Source of the DNA: an uncultured Clostridia bacterium
Lineage (GTDB): Bacteria; Bacillota; Clostridia; Oscillospirales; Oscillospiraceae
Reading direction: 5' to 3'
NCBI GenBank assembly: GCA_947173485.1
Contig: CAMWFH010000001.1
Span: 645,674 to 709,673 of the forward strand
Length of the DNA stretch: 64,000 nucleotides
Both the position numbers and the translations under genes were made by a program. Below the pieces are notes generated by a model. The model searched no databases. It was not told where the DNA came from and was given only the letters and a program-made list of their open reading frames with translations. Below, piece by piece: positions 1 through 8,017 of the stretch; position 1 is the first letter of the stretch; the number at the start of each line of letters is the position of its first letter.

Positions 1-129
1 GGTACGGGCCTGCTCCTCATACTTGGCCTGGATGGCGCCGGCCCGGTCCATAGCTTCCCGCAGAAGGGCGGCGCAGTCGGCCTTAGCATCCTCCTGGATG
101 CGCGCGGTAATTTTCTCGATTCCGTTCAT
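1..129 (-). CDS. ntpE: V-type ATPase subunit E, N-terminal part
   Basis: Forty-three codons are visible, starting at ATG (position 129) and running off the left edge. The peptide opens MNGIEKITARIQEDAK and continues as a charged, Ala-rich helix (DCAALLREAMDRAGAIQAKY), as expected for the N-terminal helix of the peripheral-stalk E subunit of A/V-type ATPases, which links the soluble catalytic head to the membrane subunit I. It follows the K subunit gene after about 47 bases, the usual order in bacterial ntp operons (I-K-E). Only the amphipathic N-terminus can be seen, so the call rests on this and on context. Confidence 0.75.
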   Translation of the reverse strand, partial: MNGIEKITARIQEDAKADCAALLREAMDRAGAIQAKYEEQART

Positions 130-176
130 GTATGGTGTTTACCGCCTTTCCAGCTTCGTTTCGATCAGGGACTGCC

Positions 177-683
177 TCATGCCAGAGGATACATCATCAC
201 CAGCAGGATGGTGGCCAGCAGGGAAAGGATGGCGTAGAACTCGACGATACCGCAGAGGATGATGCCCTTGGTGGACTCCTCCGGCTTCTTGGCCACGATG
301 TTGATGGAGGCGGTAGCCACCCGGCCCTGGGCAATGGCGGAGAGCCAGCCGCCGAGGGCGATGGGGATGCAGGCGGCGAACATGGCCAGGCCCTGCTCCA
401 CAGACAGCTGAGCCATTTGACCGGAGAACACGCCCAGCTTGTTCAGCACCATGAACCAGGCCACGATGCCGTAAAGGCCCTGGGTGCCGGGAAGGACCTG
501 AAGGATCATGCACTTGGAGAAATGCTCAGGGGTCTCGCTGATGACGCCGGTAGCGGCCTCACCGGTCATGCCGGTGCCCTTGGCGGAGCCCACGCAGCAC
601 AGAGCCACCGCCAGAGCGGAGCCCAGATAAGCCAGTCCTACGCCGCCGAAAGAATTGAACAGTCCAGTGAAAAAGTCTTGCAT
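177..683 (-). CDS. ntpK: V-type ATPase subunit K (16-kDa proteolipid rotor ring)
   Basis: A 168-residue protein of four membrane helices built from two related hairpins, the duplicated proteolipid of V-type ATPases whose ring turns as ions cross the membrane. The ion-binding carboxylate is Glu148 in the last helix (GIVEFYAILSLL). The first hairpin has LPGTQGLYG in place of a second carboxylate, giving Leu64, Thr67 and Gln68, and Gln119 lies 29 residues before Glu148. This matches the Na+-ligand set known for Enterococcus hirae NtpK (Leu61, Thr64, Gln65, Gln110, Glu139), so Na+ rather than H+ coupling is inferred. It starts 1 base after the end of the subunit I gene and precedes subunit E. Confidence 0.95.
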   Translation of the reverse strand: MQDFFTGLFNSFGGVGLAYLGSALAVALCCVGSAKGTGMTGEAATGVISETPEHFSKCMILQVLPGTQGLYGIVAWFMVLNKLGVFSGQMAQLSVEQGLAMFAACIPIALGGWLSAIAQGRVATASINIVAKKPEESTKGIILCGIVEFYAILSLLATILLVMMYPLA

Positions 684-684
684 C

Positions 685-2667
685 TCAGTTTTCCTCCTTA
701 ATAACGTTTACATAGTTGGTTTGGATCGCCAGGGGTACAAAGGGCTTCCCGCCCTCTTTATAGAACCGGTTGAAGAACTCCAGACACTGGAGCCGCAGGT
801 CGTGGACATAGCAGCCCAGCAGGTTCAGCGCCAAGTTCAGCGCGTTGCCCACCAGGGAGATGATCACGAACAGGATCACGTTGCCGAAGGTGGCGCCCAG
901 GGTGTTGAACACCGAGGCGATCACGCTGCCGGCCAGCATCAATGCCATGATGCGGATATAGGACAGGGTATCGCTGAAGTAGCCGGTGACGCCGTTGTAG
1001 ACCAGGCCCACCAGAGAGGTGACCTTGCCGAAGCCCTTGGCCTTCCTGGTGCCGCCCACGGCCAGCATCAGGCAGCCAACGACCAGCACCAGGGGGATGC
1101 CGGCCACCGTGCCGATGCCAAAGATGGCCAGGGCCACGCCGGCCAGGATGATCCACCAGGTGAACTCGTCGAAGAGGGCATCGATAAAGTCGCCGTTCTG
1201 GATCTTTCGGACCACGCTGACGGTCATACCGGTGAAGATCTGAAGGACGCCCAGGATCAGGGAGCCCACCATGATCTCGATGGTGTTGTTCAGCGGGGTG
1301 AACAGGGGCTTCCAGAACCAGTCATAGCCGCCGTTCTCGATCAGCAGGCCGCTGGAGGGAGCCACCATCCGCACCACCTGGGGGACGAAGTCGCCCAAAA
1401 AGCCGCCGGTCATGGCGCCGATGATGAAGGTGCTGACGCCGCACCAGAAGAACAGCTCGTAGAAGTTGCGCTGCCCCTCCTTGGGCTGGCTCTTTTTCAG
1501 GATGAACTGGGTCCCGAGGATCATCAGGAGGCCATAGCCCATGTCCGCCATCATCATCCCGAAGAACAGGATGAAGAAGGGGGCCATGAGGGGGTTGGGG
1601 TCCACGCCGTCGTAGGCGGGGAGGGAATACATCTCGGTGATGGTGTTCATGCACCTGGAGAAGATATTGTTGTGTAGCTTGATGGGGACCTGGGGGTACT
1701 CCTCCGGGTCCGGCTCGCTGAGCTCCCAGGCGCAGTCGTACTTGGCCAGGGTCCGCTCCAGGGCGGCGACCTCCGGTACCGGCACCCAGCCGTCCAGATA
1801 GACGACGCTGCCGGAGACCAGCAGGTCCTCCTTGGCGCTCTCGGTAGCCACCACCTGGGCCAGCCGGTCCACGCAGCTCTTCAGCTCGTCGGTCCGGCCC
1901 CGCAGGGCCCGGATCTCCTCCCGCTGGGCCTCCCGGTCGGCCTGGGCCTTCTTGATCTCCGCCTCCAGCCGCTGGATGTTGGCCTTGGCCGTGCCGGTCA
2001 GCTCCTTCATCTGGGCGAAGGCGAAGCCGAAAGAGCGCAGGGTCTCCAGGGCGCTCTGCTCCACCGCCCGGTGGCACAGGACCTCCAGATACTGCTGCTC
2101 ACTGTCCTGCCCCAGCACCGTCACGGCGCAGGCCGGGGCGTTCTCCTCCAGGGCCCCGGTGAGCGCGTTGAGGTCCGCCCCTCTGGGCACGGTGCCCAGC
2201 AGCACCGCCGTGGTCCTGGTCCCCCGCTCCTCTAGGGGCAGGTCGCAGGCCTCCCAGGGGAGCAGGGACAGCCGCTCCGCCTCCAGACGGGTCTCTCTGG
2301 CGCTGAGCTGGCCCATGGTCTTGGCGTGGCTGTTGATCTCCGCCGCCAGGTCCATCCCCCGCTCCAGAGCGGCGCTGTCCAGCAGGGTCCGCTCCTCCAT
2401 AGGGGGCTTGGGGGGGAAGAGGCCGCCCTTCTGGGGGGCGATCTTTTGGAGGGTGTCCAGCGCCTGCTTCAGCTCGGTCTGCCAAGCCCGGGCCTCCGGC
2501 AGGCGGGAGGTGTCCCGATGGAGCAGCCCGGCCCAGTCCTCGTCCTCCAGAAGATGGGACGGCTCGCTGATCTCCACACAGCCCACATGGAGCAGTCCGG
2601 CCAGCAGAGCGCTCTTGTCCTCCTCCAGCGCGATGAGACGGAGGTGTTTCATCTTGACGATGGACAT
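685..2667 (-). CDS. ntpI: V-type ATPase subunit I (stator, a-subunit)
   Basis: A 660-residue protein of the size and two-part structure of bacterial subunit I. Residues 1 to about 330 are cytosolic and rich in coiled coil (for example the Lys/Glu-rich stretch around 230-270). The C-terminal half holds about eight membrane helices, beginning near PFFILFFGMMMADMGYG. This subunit carries the ion half-channels facing the K ring and anchors the E/G peripheral stalks. The late helix around SDTLSYIRIMALMLAGSVIA contains the Arg expected to face the rotor glutamate. The start directly abuts the end of the G/H-subunit gene, so the two are very likely translationally coupled. Confidence 0.93.
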   Translation of the reverse strand: MSIVKMKHLRLIALEEDKSALLAGLLHVGCVEISEPSHLLEDEDWAGLLHRDTSRLPEARAWQTELKQALDTLQKIAPQKGGLFPPKPPMEERTLLDSAALERGMDLAAEINSHAKTMGQLSARETRLEAERLSLLPWEACDLPLEERGTRTTAVLLGTVPRGADLNALTGALEENAPACAVTVLGQDSEQQYLEVLCHRAVEQSALETLRSFGFAFAQMKELTGTAKANIQRLEAEIKKAQADREAQREEIRALRGRTDELKSCVDRLAQVVATESAKEDLLVSGSVVYLDGWVPVPEVAALERTLAKYDCAWELSEPDPEEYPQVPIKLHNNIFSRCMNTITEMYSLPAYDGVDPNPLMAPFFILFFGMMMADMGYGLLMILGTQFILKKSQPKEGQRNFYELFFWCGVSTFIIGAMTGGFLGDFVPQVVRMVAPSSGLLIENGGYDWFWKPLFTPLNNTIEIMVGSLILGVLQIFTGMTVSVVRKIQNGDFIDALFDEFTWWIILAGVALAIFGIGTVAGIPLVLVVGCLMLAVGGTRKAKGFGKVTSLVGLVYNGVTGYFSDTLSYIRIMALMLAGSVIASVFNTLGATFGNVILFVIISLVGNALNLALNLLGCYVHDLRLQCLEFFNRFYKEGGKPFVPLAIQTNYVNVIKEEN

Positions 2668-2982
2668 CTAACTCTCTACCACCCTTCCTGTGATCGTCTT
2701 GGCCGCCTGGGCCAGCTTGCTCCGGGCTTGGGAGCGCAGGGCCTGGGCCTCGGCCTCCGCCTGGGTCAGGATGGCTTTTCTGCGTCCTTCCGCCTCAGCT
2801 TCGGCCCGCTTCATGACCTCCGCTGTTTTTTCCGCGGACCGGGCCTTCTCCTGGGCCAGGAGCTCCTTGCCCTCCCGTTCCGCGTCGGCTATCATCTTAG
2901 CCGCCTTGGCCCGGGCGTCCGCTCTGGCCTGGTCCGCTGAGCCCTCCACGCCGCGAATCGCTTTGATCGCTTCCAATGACAT
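2668..2982 (-). CDS. V-type ATPase subunit G/H-like peripheral stalk protein
   Basis: A 104-residue protein that is almost all Ala/Glu/Lys/Arg helix (SADQARADARAKAAKMIADA and similar heptads), typical of the small stalk subunit (G/H, NtpF) at the head of bacterial V-ATPase operons, where it forms a coiled coil with subunit E. The open frame extends 36 codons upstream, but ATG at 2982 is chosen because GGAAAGGGCGG lies just ahead of it and the homologous part (MSLEAIKAIRGVE) begins here. It is the first gene of the operon. The low-complexity sequence limits certainty about the exact subunit name. Confidence 0.75.
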   Translation of the reverse strand: MSLEAIKAIRGVEGSADQARADARAKAAKMIADAEREGKELLAQEKARSAEKTAEVMKRAEAEAEGRRKAILTQAEAEAQALRSQARSKLAQAAKTITGRVVES

Positions 2983-3080
2983 AGGTTCACCGCCCTTTCC
3001 ATCATGGTTTTGACGGGCCCTCTTTCCGCTCATTTGAAAGATGGCCCGCCGCAGGGAGTACATGCTTTGCACATAGGGCA

Positions 3081-3109
3081 AGTATAGCACAACTCCCTCT
3101 GCACCACAA
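3081..3109 (-). promoter_or_regulatory. Candidate sigma-A promoter of the V-ATPase operon
   Basis: On the minus strand, TTGTGG (3104-3109) and TATACT (3081-3086) are separated by 17 bases, about 100 bases upstream of the first V-ATPase gene. The -10 is near consensus and the -35 is weak. The AT-rich flank (3110-3170) contrasts with the GC-rich genes. Confidence 0.5.
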
Positions 3110-3162
3110 GAAAATATTAACAGTTTCCATGATTTTTAGATAAATGCACAAAATACGCCCTT

Positions 3163-3190
3163 AAAAAAGTGAGATCCTCTACAACAGGAT
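3163..3190 (-). terminator. Weak candidate terminator
   Basis: Minus-strand ATCCT-N7-AGGAT is followed by CTCACTTTTTT, downstream of the gene ending at 3211. The stem has only 5 base pairs, but the T-run and the position between two same-strand operons fit a rho-independent terminator. Confidence 0.35.
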
Positions 3191-3210
3191 AAAGCCTTCG
3201 GGCCCTCCGG

Positions 3211-4326
3211 CTACCCGGCCAGCAGGCAGCTGCCCCGGCCCGCCCCGCTGGCCCCGATCACCACCAGATAGCTCTCCCGCTCCGCGCCCTCCGGCAGGAA
3301 CTCGGCGATGGCGGCCCAGACCGCGTTGGGGTCGTCGGTATCCACATAGAGCCGGTCCGCCAGAGGCAGCAGCCGGCGCATACTTTGGCCGGCCTCCGCA
3401 TCGGCTCCCGCCAGCACCAGGGCCTCGTTGAACTCCAGGGAGATCAGGATCTCGTCCCCCACCGCCTCTCGGAGGGAGGTGAGGAATGTCTCCAGGGCCG
3501 CCTCCTTGGTGCCGGTGCGGTTATGGGAGTCGATCTTGTCCAGCTTGCCCTTGGTGGGATAGCCCAGGCCCCGGAGGACCACCTCGTCAAAGCCCATCCC
3601 GGCGCACTCCTTGACCAGCGCGGTGAAGTAGTCCAGGGTGCCGGCCTTGCTGGGCTCCAGCCAGTGGGTGTTGGAGATGTCGTACCAGATATAGCCGCTG
3701 GACTGGCAGATCCCCGCCGCCGCCATATTGGCGAAGGCGTAGGGGGTGTCGTGGAAGCAGTGGAGGGCCGCCACGGCGGTCCAGTCCCGCTCCCCGGCCA
3801 GGAGGGCGGTCAGCTCCTCCTGGGAGATGGCGCCGGCGTCCAGCGCCGTCTCCGCCGCGGTGGCGGACTGGTAGTACAGCCGGCCGCCGTCGGCCTTCAA
3901 CTCCATCACCAGCCCGTTGCACTCCCCCTCGGGCCGTGCCCCCTGCTGGAACTGGTAGAGCCCTACCTCCCGGCCCCGCAGCACTCCGATGGACTCCGGG
4001 TCCTGGGGGTCGATGACCAGGTTCAGGGACCCGTCGTCCTGGGGCGGGGCGGGGGGCTGCTGCTCGCCGCCGGGCTGGGGATCGACCGGCCCTTCTGGAG
4101 GCGGGGGGGCCTCCTGGTCTAAGAAGGGCAGATGGATGGTCAGGAAGGGCAGCTCTAAAGACGCGCTGCCCTGACTGTCGTAGACCACGTTGTTCTGCAC
4201 CGCCAGGTAGCCCAGGGAGACCGTCAGCACCAGCGCCAGCGCCAGGGTGATCAGGATGCTCCTGGGACCGCCGCCGCCGGCGCTGCCGCCGGAGCCTGTG
4301 CCCCGGTAAGGGTGATATCCGTTCAT
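3211..4326 (-). CDS. Membrane-anchored protein with a putative glycoside-hydrolase-like (DUF4015) domain
   Basis: A 371-residue protein. Residues 1-22 are Gly/Ser-rich, followed by one membrane helix (ILITLALALVLTVSLGYLAV), an extracellular Pro/Gln-rich linker (about 65-100) and a C-terminal alpha/beta domain. That domain contains EVGLYQF, SGYIWYDISNTHWLEP, GFDEVVLRGLGYPTKG and LISLEFNEALVL, the strand-and-acid pattern of TIM-barrel hydrolases. It resembles the putative glycosyl-hydrolase family DUF4015; this assignment is from memory of the family. The substrate is unknown, perhaps cell wall or exopolysaccharide. It follows rpiB by 37 bases and is probably the last gene of the heat-shock transcript. 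Confidence 0.55.
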   Translation of the reverse strand: MNGYHPYRGTGSGGSAGGGGPRSILITLALALVLTVSLGYLAVQNNVVYDSQGSASLELPFLTIHLPFLDQEAPPPPEGPVDPQPGGEQQPPAPPQDDGSLNLVIDPQDPESIGVLRGREVGLYQFQQGARPEGECNGLVMELKADGGRLYYQSATAAETALDAGAISQEELTALLAGERDWTAVAALHCFHDTPYAFANMAAAGICQSSGYIWYDISNTHWLEPSKAGTLDYFTALVKECAGMGFDEVVLRGLGYPTKGKLDKIDSHNRTGTKEAALETFLTSLREAVGDEILISLEFNEALVLAGADAEAGQSMRRLLPLADRLYVDTDDPNAVWAAIAEFLPEGAERESYLVVIGASGAGRGSCLLAG

Positions 4327-4363
4327 GACTGCCTCCCTGTCAACTGCTCCCGCCGGTCCGCTC

Positions 4364-4801
4364 TCACGGCCGGATGGCGCCGATCTTGTCTACCCGCCGC
4401 TGGTGCCGCCCGCCCTCGAACCCGGTGGTCAAAAACTTCTCCAGGATCTGCTTGGCCAGCAGCGGCCCGGTGACGCCGGCCCCCAGGGCCAGCGCGTTGG
4501 CGTCGTTGTGCCGGCGGGTCATCTCCGCCTGCCACACCCCGCCGCACAGGGCGCACCGCACCCCCGCCACCTTGTTGGCGGCGATGGAGATCCCGATGCC
4601 GGTGGTGCAGACCACCACGGCCCGGTCCGCCTCGCCGGCGGCCACCGCCCGGGCCGCCGCCTCTCCAAAGTCGGGGTAATCGCAGCTCTGCTGATCGAAG
4701 CACCCCTTGTCCGTCACCTCATGGCCCAGCTCCCGGGCATGGGCCATCAGCTCCTCCTTCAGCTGCCAGCCGCCGTGGTCGCAGCCAAACGCGATCCTCA
4801 T
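4364..4801 (-). CDS. rpiB: Ribose-5-phosphate isomerase B
   Basis: A 145-residue RpiB/LacAB-family sugar isomerase that interconverts ribose 5-phosphate and ribulose 5-phosphate in the pentose phosphate pathway. Diagnostic motifs are the N-terminal phosphate-binding segment (IAFGCDHGGWQLK), DYPDFGEAAARAV, the catalytic loop VVCTTGIGISIAANK with its Cys, and RRHNDANALALGA. Length is normal for the family. It lies 36 bases downstream of dnaJ on the same strand and is probably co-transcribed with it. The loop reads CTTGIG rather than the commoner CGTGIG, a mild variation. Confidence 0.95.
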   Translation of the reverse strand: MRIAFGCDHGGWQLKEELMAHARELGHEVTDKGCFDQQSCDYPDFGEAAARAVAAGEADRAVVVCTTGIGISIAANKVAGVRCALCGGVWQAEMTRRHNDANALALGAGVTGPLLAKQILEKFLTTGFEGGRHQRRVDKIGAIRP

Positions 4802-4837
4802 ATCCTTCTCCCTCCATACCTCGTATTTTTTGGTCTC

Positions 4838-5983
4838 CTATTTTTTGAATTTGCTGAAAAAGCTCTTGCGCTCCTCGTAGTTGTTCTCCTGGAGGGTCTC
4901 GCTGAACTTTTTCAGCGCCTCCTTCTGCTGCTTGTTCAGGTTCCGGGGGGTCTCGATGTAAACGGTCACATACTGGTCCCCCCGTCCCCGGCCGTTTAGG
5001 GCCGGGATGCCCTTGCCCCGGAGACGGAAGGCGGACCCGGTCTGGGTCCCCTCCGGGATGGTGTACTTCACCTTCCCGTCGATGGTGGGGATCTCCATCT
5101 CCCCACCCAGCACCGCCTGGGCGAAGGTGATGGGGGCGTCACAGTAGACGTTGGTCCCCTCCCGGCGGAACAGGGGGTGGGGCCGGACGGTGACCACGAT
5201 CTGCAGGTCCCCGGCGGGGCCGCCGTTGCGGCCGGCGTTGCCCTGGCCCCGGAGGGAGATGGTCTGGCCGTTGTCGATACCGGCGGGGATCTTCACCTGG
5301 ACCGTGGTCCGCTTCTGCTGCTGCCCCGCGCCCCGGCAGGTCTTGCAGGGGTCCTTCACGATCTTGCCCTTGCCGCCGCAGGCGGGGCAGGGGCTCTGGG
5401 TGGAGAACACCCCCATAGGCGTCTGCCTCCGCTGCTGGATCACCCCGGAGCCACCGCAGTGGCTGCACGTCTCGGGGCTGCTGCCCTCGGCGCAGCCGGA
5501 ACCGTGGCAGGTGGGACACTGGTCCACCCGCTCGATGGTCACGCTCTTCTCACAGCCGAAGGCCGCCTCCTCGAAGGTGATGGTCAGTCCTACCCGCAGG
5601 CTCTCCCCCCGCTGGGGGCCGGTGCGGCTCTGGCGGGTACCGCCGAAGCCCCCGGTGAAGCCGCCGCCGAAGAAGTCGCTGAAGATGTCCCCCAGGTCGC
5701 CGAAGTCGAAGCCCCCGGTGAAGCCGCCGCCGGCCCCCGCGCCGTAGTTGGGGTCCACCCCGGCGAAGCCGAACTGGTCATACCGGGCCTTTTTCGTGCT
5801 GTCGCTCAGGACCTCATAGGCCTCGTTGGCCTCCTTGAACTTGGCCTCGGCCTCCTTGTCCCCAGGGTTCAGGTCTGGGTGGTACTTTTTCGCCACCTTT
5901 CGGTAAGCCTTTTTGATCTCCTCGTCGCTGGCGCCCTTGCTGACGCCCAGGACCTCATAATAATCGCGTTTTTTGTCACTCAT
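4838..5983 (-). CDS. dnaJ: Chaperone DnaJ (type I Hsp40)
   Basis: A 381-residue co-chaperone with all parts of a class I J protein: J domain (1-70) with the HPD tripeptide in YHPDLNPGD; a Gly/Phe-rich region at about 80-120 ([15 protein letters not shown]); four zinc-finger repeats of type CxxCxGxG ([32 protein letters not shown]); and the C-terminal substrate-binding domains. It delivers substrates to DnaK and stimulates ATP hydrolysis. It is located 125 bases after dnaK in the CIRCE-controlled operon. The start [14 protein letters not shown] is the standard one. Confidence 0.98.
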   Translation of the reverse strand: MSDKKRDYYEVLGVSKGASDEEIKKAYRKVAKKYHPDLNPGDKEAEAKFKEANEAYEVLSDSTKKARYDQFGFAGVDPNYGAGAGGGFTGGFDFGDLGDIFSDFFGGGFTGGFGGTRQSRTGPQRGESLRVGLTITFEEAAFGCEKSVTIERVDQCPTCHGSGCAEGSSPETCSHCGGSGVIQQRRQTPMGVFSTQSPCPACGGKGKIVKDPCKTCRGAGQQQKRTTVQVKIPAGIDNGQTISLRGQGNAGRNGGPAGDLQIVVTVRPHPLFRREGTNVYCDAPITFAQAVLGGEMEIPTIDGKVKYTIPEGTQTGSAFRLRGKGIPALNGRGRGDQYVTVYIETPRNLNKQQKEALKKFSETLQENNYEERKSFFSKFKK

Positions 5984-6055
5984 ATGAAGATCACCACTCT
6001 TGTTCTATAGAGTTTGCATATACGCTGGAGCTATCCATGTCCAGACGCTCCAAAT

Positions 6056-6079
6056 GGGGCGGGGGAGATCCCCCGTCCC
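6056..6079 (-). other. Strong hairpin between dnaK and dnaJ
   Basis: GGGACGGGGGA-TC-TCCCCCGCCCC (minus strand) forms an 11-pair GC stem in the 125-base dnaK-dnaJ gap. No T-run follows, so it is better read as an mRNA processing or stability element than a terminator. Confidence 0.5.
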
Positions 6080-6108
6080 ATCGGATGCGCTATCCAAGTT
6101 GTACGGTC

Positions 6109-7968
6109 TTACTTGTCATCGTCCACCACGGTATAATCCGCGTCCACCACGCCGTCATCGCCGCCCATGTCGGGCCCGCCAGTGGTCTGTCCGCCGCCGA
6201 AGCCGCCCATATCAGGCCCCGCCTGGCCGCCGGCCTGCTGCTGGTAGATCTTCATGGCGATGGGCTCGAAGGCCTTCCGCAGCGCCTCAGTGTCGGCCTT
6301 GATGGCGGCGGTATCGCTGCCCTTCAGGGTCTCCTTCAGCTTCTCCGCCGCGGCCTTCACCGGGGCAGCCTCGCTGTCGCTGATCTTCCCGGCCAGGTCG
6401 CTGAGGGCCTTCTCGGTCTGGTACACCGCCTGATCTGCGTCGTTCCGGGCCTCCACGCCCTCCTTGATCTTGGCGTCCTCCGCGGCGTACTGCTCCGCCT
6501 CCCGGACGGCCCGCTCGATCTCCTCCTTGCTCATGTTGGTGGAGGAGGTGAGGGTGATGTGCTGCTCGTTGCCGGTGCCCAGGTCCCGGGCGGACACGTT
6601 GACGATGCCGTTGGCATCGATATCGAAGGTCACCTCGATCTGGGGCACGCCCCGGCGGGCCGGCGCGATGCCGTCCAGGTGGAACCGGCCCAGGCTCTTG
6701 TTGGCCGCGGCCATCTCCCGCTCACCCTGGAGGACGTTGACCTCCACGGTGGTCTGGTTATCGGCGGCGGTGGAGAAGATCTGGCTCTTCTGCACGGGGA
6801 TGGTGGTGTTGCGCTCGATCAGCCGGGAGCAGACGCCCCCCTGGGTCTCGATGCCCAGGCTCAGGGGCATCACGTCCAGCAGGAGGATGTCCTTGACCTC
6901 CTTGTTCAGCACGCCGCCCTGGATGGCCGCGCCCACAGCCACGCACTCATCGGGGTTGATCCCCTTGAAGCCGTCCTTGCCGGTGATGTTCTTCACCGCC
7001 TCCTGGACGGCGGGGATCCGGCTGGAGCCGCCCACCAGCAGCACCTTGGAGATGTCGCTGCTGCGCAGCTTGGCGTCGGACATGGCCTGGCGCACCGGGC
7101 CCATGGTGGCGTCCACCAGATGGGCGGTCAGCTCGTTGAACTTGGCCCGGGTGAGGGTCATATCCAGGTGCCGGGGGTTGCCGTCGGCGCCGCCGGTGAT
7201 ATAGGGGAGGTTGATGTTGCTGGTGGTCACGCCGCTCAGCTCCACCTTGGCCTTCTCGGCGGCGTCCTTCAGCCGCTGCATGGCCATCTTGTCGCCGGTG
7301 AGGTCGATGCCCTCGGCCTTCTTGAACTCCTCCACCATCCAGTCCATGACGCACTTGTCGAAGTCGTCGCCGCCCAGGCGGTTGTTGCCGGCGGTGGCCA
7401 GCACCTGGACCACGCCGTCGCCCACCTCCAGGACGGAGACATCAAAGGTGCCGCCGCCCAGGTCGTAGACGATGATCTTCTGGTCCTCCTCCTTGTCCAC
7501 GCCATAGGCCAGGGCCGCGGCGGTGGGCTCGTTGATGATCCGCTCCACCTCCAGCCCGGCGATGCGGCCGGCATCCTTGGTGGCCTGGCGCTGGGAGTCG
7601 GTGAAGTAGGCGGGGACGGTGATCACTGCCTTGGAGACCGTCTGGCCCAGATACGCCTCGGCATCCGCCTTCAGCTTCTGGAGGACCATGGCGGAGATCT
7701 CCTGGGGGGTGTGGTTCTTGCCGTCGATGCTCACCTTATAGTCGCTGCCCATCTCCCGCTTGATGGAGATGACGGTCCGCTCGGGGTTGGTGATGGCCTG
7801 GCGCTTGGCCACCTGGCCCACCATGCGCTCGCCGGTCTTGGAGAAGGCCACCACGCTGGGGGTGGTCCGGTTGCCCTCCGCGTTGGGGATGACGACGGCC
7901 TCGCCGCCCTCCATCACCGCTACGCAGCTGTTGGTAGTGCCCAGGTCGATACCGATGATCTTAGACAT
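6109..7968 (-). CDS. dnaK: Chaperone DnaK (Hsp70)
   Basis: A complete 619-residue Hsp70. The ATPase domain has [30 protein letters not shown] and LVGGSSRIP. The linker region contains [17 protein letters not shown]. The substrate-binding domain is followed by a lid and a Gly-rich tail ending in [14 protein letters not shown]. It refolds proteins with DnaJ and GrpE. ATG at 7968 is preceded by AGGAGG at good spacing. It is the second DnaK-type frame of the operon and the only complete one. A diverged, internally deleted copy fused to grpE lies immediately upstream. Confidence 0.98.
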   Translation of the reverse strand: MSKIIGIDLGTTNSCVAVMEGGEAVVIPNAEGNRTTPSVVAFSKTGERMVGQVAKRQAITNPERTVISIKREMGSDYKVSIDGKNHTPQEISAMVLQKLKADAEAYLGQTVSKAVITVPAYFTDSQRQATKDAGRIAGLEVERIINEPTAAALAYGVDKEEDQKIIVYDLGGGTFDVSVLEVGDGVVQVLATAGNNRLGGDDFDKCVMDWMVEEFKKAEGIDLTGDKMAMQRLKDAAEKAKVELSGVTTSNINLPYITGGADGNPRHLDMTLTRAKFNELTAHLVDATMGPVRQAMSDAKLRSSDISKVLLVGGSSRIPAVQEAVKNITGKDGFKGINPDECVAVGAAIQGGVLNKEVKDILLLDVMPLSLGIETQGGVCSRLIERNTTIPVQKSQIFSTAADNQTTVEVNVLQGEREMAAANKSLGRFHLDGIAPARRGVPQIEVTFDIDANGIVNVSARDLGTGNEQHITLTSSTNMSKEEIERAVREAEQYAAEDAKIKEGVEARNDADQAVYQTEKALSDLAGKISDSEAAPVKAAAEKLKETLKGSDTAAIKADTEALRKAFEPIAMKIYQQQAGGQAGPDMGGFGGGQTTGGPDMGGDDGVVDADYTVVDDDK

Positions 7969-7987
7969 ATGAATTGCCTCCTATATA

Positions 7988-8017
7988 TCGAAAAATTTTT
8001 TATGAAAGGACGGGCCC
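7988..8017. repeat. 30-bp direct repeat, copy 1 (upstream of dnaK)
   Basis: The stretch beginning TCGAAAAATTTTTTATGAAA is identical over 30 bases to 9587-9616. Each copy lies just upstream of a gene starting [14 protein letters not shown], so the repeat is the old grpE-dnaK spacer copied by tandem duplication. Confidence 0.9.
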
